Origin: Akkermansia muciniphila
Lineage (GTDB): Bacteria > Verrucomicrobiota > Verrucomicrobiia > Verrucomicrobiales > Akkermansiaceae
Length of the DNA: 64,000 nt
NCBI RefSeq assembly: GCF_018709685.1
Contig: NZ_JABDHQ010000004.1
Coordinates: 163,510 to 227,509, forward strand
Reading direction: 5' to 3'
Shown: one piece after another, positions 52,865 through 60,700 of the stretch
How the letters are laid out: every line of letters starts with the position of its first letter
How positions within the stretch are numbered: the stretch's first letter is position 1
The notes under the pieces: model-generated
The model's input: the letters and a program-made list of their open reading frames with translations, nothing else
Told to the model about the DNA's origin: nothing
Databases searched by the model: none
Made by a program: the position numbers and the translations under genes

Positions 52865-53569
52865 ATGAGTGATTCAGCATATACCATTCTGATTGCGGAG
52901 GATGACGACAGCATCCGGCATGCCCTGACGGACGTGCTGGCCGCCTCCGGCTATGAAGTGCTGGCGGTGGAGGAAGGCCTGGCCGCCATCCGCGCCGTGC
53001 GGGAACGCAACTTTGACCTGGCCCTGCTGGACGTAGCCATGCCGGGAGCGGACGGCTTCCAGGTACTCCAGGTCATGTCTGCGGAGCGCCCCGGCACGCC
53101 CGCCATCATGCTGACGGCCCGCGGAGAAGAGGAAGACCGCGTGCAGGGGCTCAAGCTGGGAGCGGACGACTACATCGTCAAACCGTTCAGCATCCGGGAA
53201 CTGCTGGCCCGCATTGAAGCCGTGCTGCGCAGGTCTCCGGAACGGCCCCGCCAGCTTCGGGAAATCCGCATTCCAGGAGCTTCCCTGGACAGCGCCAACC
53301 GGGTGCTTACCTTTGAAGATGGAAAGGAAACCTCCCTGACTGCCCGTGAATTCGAATTCCTCACCTACATGGCCACCCACCCCAACCGCGTCATCACGCG
53401 GGACGAACTGCTCCGGCGCGTCTGGGACGTGGACCCGCGGCTGACGGACACGCGCTCCGTGGAAATGACCGTCATGCGCCTGCGGGACAAGCTGGGAGCC
53501 ACAGGCGCCGCACCGCTGGAAACGCTCAGAAGCCAGGGCTACCGCTGGAATTCATCCTTCGTCTCCTGA
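52865..53569 (+). CDS. OmpR-family response regulator
   Basis: 234 residues. Receiver domain: acidic pocket EDDDS (12-16), phospho-acceptor D56 (LLDVAMPG), T in MLTARGEEEDR and K in YIVKPFS. The C-terminal winged helix is complete (TAREFEFLTYMATHPNRVIT ... VEMTVMRLRDKLG). A TATAGA box lies 8 nt before the ATG with no Shine-Dalgarno, so the transcript may be leaderless. The partner kinase starts 3 nt after the stop. Confidence 0.96.
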   Translation: MSDSAYTILIAEDDDSIRHALTDVLAASGYEVLAVEEGLAAIRAVRERNFDLALLDVAMPGADGFQVLQVMSAERPGTPAIMLTARGEEEDRVQGLKLGADDYIVKPFSIRELLARIEAVLRRSPERPRQLREIRIPGASLDSANRVLTFEDGKETSLTAREFEFLTYMATHPNRVITRDELLRRVWDVDPRLTDTRSVEMTVMRLRDKLGATGAAPLETLRSQGYRWNSSFVS

Positions 53570-53572
53570 CCC

Positions 53573-55210
53573 GTGAACCGGCGCATACGCATCATTCTGC
53601 TGGCAATCAGCCTGCTGCTGGTCATCGGCACGCTGGGATGGCTCACCCGCGTCCTGCTGGTGCAGGCGGATGAAACGGGCCATTCCGAACAGAACATCAA
53701 GGTGGAGGCCCTGGCCCATGAAGCCAAGCTGGAAATGGACCGCCTGCTGACCTCTTTCATCACCTTTGAACAGGCGCGCGGCTACTTTGAATACCAGCCC
53801 TTCTACGCCTACAAGCGCCCCTATGACCAGCGCATGGGCATGCCGGAAGCGGGGGAAGCCGCCCGGGGATCCAACCTCACCTCCTATCTGCCGGACTACG
53901 TTACGGCCTACCTCCAGATTTCCCCCTCCGGCCATGTAAGCGGCCCCGCGCTAGCCCCGCAGCTTGCCGAACGGCTGAACAGGCAGAAAGACCTTTACAA
54001 ACGCCTGAACGCCAAGGTATCCGCCCTCACCTCCGTGCCGTCCACCGGCAACCTGTGGTCTGACATCCGGAATGAAATCCTGCATGAATCCCCGGAACCG
54101 GAGCCAGCGGAAGCAGGAACGCCCGCCCAGGTGGAAACCGTCACCTCCTTCGTTCCCGTGGAAGATGAGGGGAACTTTTACATCCTGCGCCAGGTGCATA
54201 CCAGCCGCGGCGTATACCTGCAGGGAGCCCTGATGAACATGGACAGCCTGAACAGGCGGCTGCCCGCCCAGGTCACGGAGCTGCTGCCCCATAGCCGGCT
54301 GTCCACCTTTGACCCCGCCGCCCCGGCTCCGGAAGAAGCGCGGCAGCCGGGCACGCTCCGCTTTGCCAACGCTCCTCTGGTCTTCCAGCCCGGGGACACC
54401 GGAGCCGTTCCCTTGCAGGACCACAAGAAAATGCTGACCTGGACGCTCACGCTCATCTGGAGCATGGTGCTGCTGGGCGCGGCAGGGGTCATCTGGCTCA
54501 TGCTGGGCACCTTCCGCCTGGAACAGCGCCGCGGGGACTTCGTCTCCGCCGTTACCCATGAACTCAGAACGCCCCTCACCTCCTTTTCCCTGTACACGGA
54601 AATGCTAGAAGACGGCATGGTCCCGGAACAGAAAAAACCGGAATACTATGCCAACATGCAGCGGGAATGCCGCCGCCTGGAACACCTGATTGACAACGTG
54701 CTGGCGTACTCCAAGCTCCAGCGCAACGCCATCCGCCGCACGCGGGACACCCTCACCTGCCAGGAGCTTTTTGAACCCATTGCGGAGAAGATAGAACGCC
54801 GCCTCCGGGAGGCCGGCATCAGCTTCTCCTTCGCCCTGGCCCAGCCCATCCGCATCCTCCCCATTCATACGGACGCCGTTTCCGTGGAACAGATCATGGA
54901 CAACCTGACCTCCAACGCCATTAAATATGCCAAGGGGGAAAACGCGAAAGTCCAGCTCACCGTCCATGCCGACCGTCACAACATCGTCATCCGCTTCCGG
55001 GATAATGGCCCGGGCATCTCTCCGAAAAACCGCAAGCTGGTCTTCAAGCCCTTCCGGAGAACGAGGGACGCCACCAACAGCCGGAAACCCGGCGTAGGCC
55101 TGGGGCTGGCGCTGGCCAAGGACACCGCCCGCTCCCTGGGCGGAGACCTGAAACTGGAATTCGGCACCCTGGGCGGCGCCAGCTTCCTGCTGACCATTCC
55201 CAAATCATGA
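53573..55210 (+). CDS. Sensor histidine kinase
   Basis: 545 residues from GTG at 53573. One membrane helix (about 5-25), a periplasmic sensor domain (26-280), a second helix (about 285-310), then the dimerisation/phospho-acceptor domain with the H-box VTHELRTPLTSFSLYTEMLE (His near 330) and ATP-binding N, G1 and G2 boxes (DNLTSNAIKYAKG, FRDNGPGIS, VGLGLALAKDTARSLGGDL). No HAMP domain is obvious. The sensor domain has no motif I know, so the signal is unknown. Coupled to the regulator before it. Confidence 0.95.
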   Translation: MNRRIRIILLAISLLLVIGTLGWLTRVLLVQADETGHSEQNIKVEALAHEAKLEMDRLLTSFITFEQARGYFEYQPFYAYKRPYDQRMGMPEAGEAARGSNLTSYLPDYVTAYLQISPSGHVSGPALAPQLAERLNRQKDLYKRLNAKVSALTSVPSTGNLWSDIRNEILHESPEPEPAEAGTPAQVETVTSFVPVEDEGNFYILRQVHTSRGVYLQGALMNMDSLNRRLPAQVTELLPHSRLSTFDPAAPAPEEARQPGTLRFANAPLVFQPGDTGAVPLQDHKKMLTWTLTLIWSMVLLGAAGVIWLMLGTFRLEQRRGDFVSAVTHELRTPLTSFSLYTEMLEDGMVPEQKKPEYYANMQRECRRLEHLIDNVLAYSKLQRNAIRRTRDTLTCQELFEPIAEKIERRLREAGISFSFALAQPIRILPIHTDAVSVEQIMDNLTSNAIKYAKGENAKVQLTVHADRHNIVIRFRDNGPGISPKNRKLVFKPFRRTRDATNSRKPGVGLGLALAKDTARSLGGDLKLEFGTLGGASFLLTIPKS

Positions 55211-55678
55211 TTTTTTAAAGAGTAACCCTGCTTTTTCCCGCAAGGGAGATTCCCCGGAAGAGCTTTGCCGGAAACAGGCTATTCCATCATACTTGAAGCG
55301 GAAGGACTCTTCTTACAAGGGACGGGAGGCCCTTGCTCCCGGCAGCGCGGCCATCAAAGGACACGGTGGAAAGACATTTCCCGCGGCATGAACGGAAAAC
55401 GGCCGGATGGGAGCGGAGGCGTTTTTATAAGAAGAGGGAATTCGCCTGGCGATTGGATGGAATGCGGCGGAGACTTTTCTCTCTTCACGGCAGGATTCTT
55501 TCTCCCTTTGCCATTCCATCCCGGAAAATCCTCTGCATCCCGCTATGCGCTTGCCTTCATATGACCGATATGTGACATTAAATTACAGCGCACGGCGGGA
55601 CAAAGCTCCCGTTCCTGACAGGAATATCCGCCTCCATCCCGGCACGGCGGAGCGTAAAAAACGCATGGACATGCTATC
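55211..55678. other. Long gap without a recognisable gene
   Basis: 468 bp between the kinase and UXS genes. Short open frames on both strands here (up to about 99 codons) have no recognisable motif, no ribosome binding site and biased composition, so I do not call them. No tRNA fold or obvious terminator was seen. It could be a decayed gene or an untranslated leader for the UXS gene. Confidence 0.6.
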
Positions 55679-56611
55679 ATGAGTAAAAGGATTTTAATCA
55701 CCGGAGGCGCCGGCTTCATCGGCTCCCACCTCAGCGAACGGCTGCTGAAAGAAGGCCATGAAGTCATCTGCATGGACAACTTCTTCACGGGCAGCAAGCA
55801 AAACGTGCTGCACCTGATGAACCACCCCGGATTTGAATTAATCCGCCACGACGTCACCGTTCCCTGCATGATGGAAGTGGATGAAATCTACAATCTGGCA
55901 TGCCCCGCTTCCCCCCCCCACTACCAGTTTGACCCCGTCCACACCGTTAAAACCTCCGTGCTGGGCGCCCTGAACATGCTGGGCCTCGCCAAACGCTGCA
56001 AGGCCAGAATCCTCCAGGCGTCCACCAGCGAGGTGTACGGAGACCCCGCCGTTCATCCCCAGCCGGAAACGTACTGGGGCAACGTAAATCCCATCGGCGT
56101 GCGCTCCTGCTATGACGAAGGCAAAAGATGCGCGGAAACCCTGTTCATGGACTACCACCGGACGCATGGGGTGGACGTCCGCATCATCCGCATTTTCAAC
56201 ACCTACGGCCCGCGCATGAACCCTGGCGACGGCCGCGTGGTCTCCAACTTCATCGTTCAGGCGCTGAAGGGTGAGGACATCACCATTTACGGAACGGGCA
56301 GGCAGACCCGCAGTTTCCAGTACGTGGACGACTTGGTGGAAGGCATGGTCCGCATGATGAATACGGAAGGCTTCCCAGGCCCCGTCAACCTGGGTAATCC
56401 GGGCGAATTCACCATGCTTGAACTGGCGGAGAAAGTCATTGAAATGACAAGGTCCACGTCCAAAACGGTTTTCTGCCCCCTGCCGCAGGACGACCCGGCC
56501 CAGCGTAAGCCGGATATCCGGCTGGCAGGTGAAAAGCTTGGCTGGAAGCCGGGCATTCCCCTGGAAAAAGGCCTTGAAAAAACTATCGCCTACTTCCGGA
56601 GCATTCTATAG
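55679..56611 (+). CDS. UDP-glucuronate decarboxylase (UDP-xylose synthase) type NAD-dependent epimerase
   Basis: 310 residues, extended SDR. NAD motif [10 protein letters not shown] (residues 9-18); [15 protein letters not shown] (near 75) and the active-site SxxxYDxGKR stretch ([13 protein letters not shown], Tyr and Lys) with STSEVYGDP are signature points of UXS. It should turn UDP-glucuronate into UDP-xylose. A UDP-glucose dehydrogenase would be needed and is not here; UDP-glucose could come from the pyrophosphorylase at 40648. Expected product goes to surface glycan. Confidence 0.92.
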   Translation: MSKRILITGGAGFIGSHLSERLLKEGHEVICMDNFFTGSKQNVLHLMNHPGFELIRHDVTVPCMMEVDEIYNLACPASPPHYQFDPVHTVKTSVLGALNMLGLAKRCKARILQASTSEVYGDPAVHPQPETYWGNVNPIGVRSCYDEGKRCAETLFMDYHRTHGVDVRIIRIFNTYGPRMNPGDGRVVSNFIVQALKGEDITIYGTGRQTRSFQYVDDLVEGMVRMMNTEGFPGPVNLGNPGEFTMLELAEKVIEMTRSTSKTVFCPLPQDDPAQRKPDIRLAGEKLGWKPGIPLEKGLEKTIAYFRSIL

Positions 56612-56739
56612 TGCTCCAGAAAAACCATCCGGAAATTCCGGGCTCTGTTCTTATGCAAGCCCGTAACTCCGGCATGCCCGGTGCCCCATTACCCGTTTTT
56701 GGCTGGTTACGGAAAACGGTTCAGTTAAAATAAGGCGTT

Positions 56740-57498
56740 ATGGAACACGCCGCCGCCCAGGGAATTTATTCCACTCAAGCCGCCGTCCGCAGTTATGAAT
56801 GCGGGGCGGACGGCCTGATGAAGCCGGAAACGGTTCTGCACTGGTTCCAGGAAATAGCGGAAGCCCACGCCTCTTCCCTTGGCTTCGGTTATGACTTCGT
56901 GATGTCCCGCGGGCTGGCGTGGGTGGAAGTGCGCCTGGATGCGGCCATCAGCCGCCGCCCCGGATGGAAGGAAACGGTGGAGCTCCGCACCTGGACCGCA
57001 CAGGAAACGCCCCTGCTGGCCCGCCGCAATCTGGAAATAAGGGACGCCCAGGGAAACAGCCTCATCACGGCGAGCTGCCTGTGGGCGGTCATTGACGTGC
57101 GCCGCAGACGCCCGGTGCCATTGAACAGGCACATTAATGCCTTCCCTGATACGCCGTGCAAAAAAACCGTCGCCCCGGTTTCCGTGGATACGTCCGGGCT
57201 TCAGCCGGAAATACGGGAATGGACGGCTGAACGCCGTGATACGGACTTCAACCGCCACATCAACAATGCGGCCTACCTGGTCTGGGCTCTGGAAGACCTC
57301 CCGGGCTCCTGGCAGGAGGAACACGAATTAACGGGCATGCACCTCCATTTCAAGAAGGAAACCCATGCGGGAGAATCCATGAAATCCCTGCTGTTCCGCC
57401 AGGAATCTACCACCTGCCACCACCTCATGCAGGGAGACGAACTGCGCGCGGAAGTGGTGCTGGAATGGAAAACAGCAAACAGCAGCGCCCATATTTGA
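56740..57498 (+). CDS. Acyl-ACP thioesterase
   Basis: 252 residues, two hotdog domains. FQEIAEAHASSLGFG and WVEVRLDAAISRRPGWKETV mark the N-terminal hotdog; the C-terminal one has DTDFNRHINNAAYLVWALED (about 167-186), with the Asn-His pair of the FatA/FatB active site. It releases fatty acids from acyl carrier protein, setting chain length or feeding lipids. A TAAAAT box is 8 nt before the ATG, with no Shine-Dalgarno. Confidence 0.93.
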   Translation: MEHAAAQGIYSTQAAVRSYECGADGLMKPETVLHWFQEIAEAHASSLGFGYDFVMSRGLAWVEVRLDAAISRRPGWKETVELRTWTAQETPLLARRNLEIRDAQGNSLITASCLWAVIDVRRRRPVPLNRHINAFPDTPCKKTVAPVSVDTSGLQPEIREWTAERRDTDFNRHINNAAYLVWALEDLPGSWQEEHELTGMHLHFKKETHAGESMKSLLFRQESTTCHHLMQGDELRAEVVLEWKTANSSAHI

Positions 57499-57760
57499 CC
57501 AAGAGCCTCTAGTGAGGAGAGTTGAGGTTTGAGAGTTGAGCCGGGGAAATAGTTGACAGAATAGACTTGATGGACAAAATGAACACCTTTTCTCTTTTAT
57601 TCCGTCCATGAAGTCCACTTGGTCCATTCCGTCTTCCTTCTCCGGGAGAAACCCCTTCATCAACGCAACAGGGCCGTTCCGGATAACCCCGGAACGGCCC
57701 TGGAGGGATGGAGAGCGGTGCCTCTCCGCTCCACTCTCCACTCTAAAACTTCAACTCTCC
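57499..57760. repeat. Gene-free region with inverted arms of a degenerate intergenic repeat
   Basis: GGAGAGTTGAGG then TTTGAGAGTTGAG at 57516-57540 is matched on the other strand by GGAGAGTTGAAG then TTTTAGAGTGGAG at 57763 downwards, about 80 per cent alike by eye. Between them are many GTCCAT/ATGGAC units and a strong hairpin at 57670-57701. A related piece lies at 63930-64000. No gene is seen here. Confidence 0.6.
57670..57701. other. Strong GC hairpin between converging genes
   Basis: AGGGCCGTTCCGG (57670-57682) and CCGGAACGGCCCT (57689-57701) form a perfect 13-bp stem with a 6-nt loop. No U-tract lies on either side, so it is not a standard rho-independent terminator, but it sits between the converging thioesterase and autotransporter genes and may stop or stabilise both transcripts. 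Confidence 0.7.
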
Positions 57761-60700
57761 TTAAAAGTCATAGCGGTAGCCCACGCTTCCGTTCACTGAG
57801 TTGACTCCGTCCCGGAAGTCCGCGTTGCCGTTGACAAACACCGTTCCCTGTGTTCCCACAGGCACACTGAGCCCCGCTCCGATTTGAAGCGCGGTCGTTC
57901 CTACCTTGGCACCCCTCACCGTTTGCGTGTAGCCGGGGTTGGCCAGGAAGCCCACGCCCGTCTCGCCGCGGCGGTCTCCCATGTCCTGGGCCACGTTGGC
58001 TCGGAATTCCACCAGCGCCTCGCGTCCGAAGAGGTTGCTGCCCGCCAGCCCCATCCAGCGGCCGCCAAGCGCCACCGTTCCCGTCGTCCATTCCTGCTTG
58101 CCTACATTCAGCCCCGCATTTCCGGCTCCCGTTTCCGTGTAACCGTCCATACGGGTGGTTACCACCGAGACGTTGGCCAAAGGCTGCAGGATGCTGCTCT
58201 TGTCTTCATTGAGGTAGACGTCGTAGGTGAGTTCGTACATCGCTCCAAAGCCCCACCCGTTGGTGCTGCCCTGCGTGCTGTAGCTGCCTTCTCCGTAGTT
58301 GACCGTCCGGTTGAGCCTGGCGTCGTTCCACCCGCCCGTCAGGATGAGCGTGTGGGCCCATCTCTTGCTCTGGTAGCGTCCGAAGAGGTTGGCGTAGTAG
58401 CTGTCCAGGTGGCCGTCAGCCGTGTCCGCCGCGCTGGCCGTCAGGTCGCCGTAGTTGGCCGTGAAGGCCGCCCCCATGGTGAAGTGGTCGCTGAGGTCCA
58501 CGTCCATGCCGACCGTTCCGCCCCAGGTGGTGAGCTGGTAGCCGCTTTCATCCCCCTTGGTGTCCAGCTTGCTGTAGGAGCCCGTTCCTTCCATCCACAT
58601 GTGGAAGTAGGGGAGGTCTTCGTTGATGTAGGCCGGGTTGACGCCCATGAGGGTGGTGCGGTTCCTGATCCAGCCCATCTGGTCGCGCAGGGCGTCCTTC
58701 TGGGCCGTTCCCAGAGCGTTGACCGTACTGCCCGCTACGGCGGCCAGCGCCCTGGACGCACCGGACAGATCAGGATTATCCCCCGTAATCATGGTGCTGA
58801 TGGCATTCATCACCTGCCCCAGCTGGGAAGTGGCGTCCAAATTGCTCCTGGCCTCCCACAATAGCTGGGAGCCGGCCGCAGAGTTATGGGAACCCGCCGC
58901 GGGAGTAAAAATATTATCCTGCTGCACCGTGGCATTCAACACGATGTTATTGCCTTCCCGGGCCATGGTCGCATCCTTGTAATATACGGCAAAAAGCCCG
59001 GAAGTGCCCACGGACATGGATTCTCCGTCCGCCAGGCCGTCAATGGCGCCCGCCGTCATCAGCACTACGCCGTCCAGGTTTTCATACGTTCCCAGACCCG
59101 TGTTGCCGGCCATGTTGGCAAGCGTGAATTTGGCCCCATCCCCGATGGTGATGGAATCCGCCGTCAGCATGGCGGAGCCGAAGGGGTCCGCCTGGCTCAG
59201 GTTGTAAACGAACTCCGTCATGGAGCCGCTCCGGAAATCAACGCTCCCCGCATTCAAGGCAGTATTGTAATCCCCGGCTCCGTTGCCGGCAGCCTCAATG
59301 CGCAGGGTCCCGGAGGAACCCACCGTAACATTCCGGTAATCCAGCGTGGGGGAAGCCGCCGTGCCTTTCAGCACCAGCGTGGCGCCTCCGCTCACACCCA
59401 GGTCATACGTGGCGCTTCCGGCCTGCATTACCTGGGTCACCTTGCCGGAAACGTCAATGCTTCCTTCTCCATCCAGTGTGCCGGAGAACGAGCCGTTCAC
59501 GGCAGATGCGGAGGTGATGGACAAAGTGTTGCCGTTCAGCGCCAGCGTTCCGGCGCCGGAGAGGGCCAGAATGGACTTCTCCCCGGTCCCGGACAGGCTC
59601 AGCGTTCCGTTCAGCGTCACGGAGGTTCCGGTCAGGCCGGCTTCCCCCGCCATGGCAAGGCTGGAACCTTCCTGAACATTCAGGCGCCCCGTTCCGGAAA
59701 TGGTGGTCGCCTGGTCCAGGGTGGAATCCCCGGCCGTCTTGAGCGTTCCGCCCGCAGCGATTTGCAGGGTCCCGCCCTCCGCTTCATCCGCCAGGGTGGC
59801 CGTCGTTGTCCCGCCGATCACGACGCGGGCGGCTTCATCCGCAGAGGCGGAGCCCAGCGTCAGCGTGCCGATATTGTTGGCGCTCCCGTTCAGGGCCAGC
59901 GTGCCTTCCCGGGCAACCACCGCATTGGAGGTGTTGACATTCCCATTAAGCACCAGCGTCTTTTCTCCCGTCTTGATCAGGTCCACGCCGTCTCCGTTGA
60001 CGGTCAGGCTGCCGTTGAAGACGGAATTGTCCAGATCGTTCGCCAGTTCAATATCCAGGGAACCGTCCCCCGTGGCATTGACCACCAGGTTGCCCGTGGT
60101 ATTGGTGCCGGAGGAAAGATGGCGGATGACGGTCTTGTCCGTATTAGCCGCAGGCACGTCAAAGTTCAGGGTCAGGTTCGTGTCCACGATTACCTGGGCA
60201 TAGGAATTCAGGGCAGGAATCTCCGTGACGGTGGAGCCGTCCACGGACGCAATGTAAATCTGGTCCGTCCTGCCGGAAATGATGATGCTGCCGCCCTCCA
60301 CGCCCTTAATGCCGAATCCCAGGCTTTCCAGCGTGGCATTGAACGTAAGGTGCTGGTTGAGCCACGCAACCAGGTCGCTGGAAGGCAGGCCGGAAATCGT
60401 TCCGTCGGTCAGCAGAATGCCTACGGATTCCATCTCGCGCATGGCGATCAGGATATCCGTATCAATGTCCAGGTGCAGCGTGAGGTCTGAAGCGTCCCCG
60501 CCGAAGGAAACGGTGCCCGTGGCCGTGTCATTGAACTGGAGCAGGCTCTTCTGGTCCCCGTCGGCGGCATACGTGGTATTGTTCGCCGCCACATGCAGGG
60601 AATTATTCCCCGTCAGCGTCAGGTTCCCTGCCAGCCCGGTAATGGCCGTTCCCGCCGTGGTGGTATTAATGCCGCCCACCTTGTCACCGGACAGGCCGCC

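Noticed and set aside
55265..55575. Two overlapping plus-strand frames of 99 and 80 codons before the UXS gene
   Set aside because: No ribosome binding site, no family motif, and composition unlike real genes here.
57670..57701. 13-bp hairpin as a standard terminator
   Set aside because: No U-tract follows on either strand; listed only as a strong hairpin.
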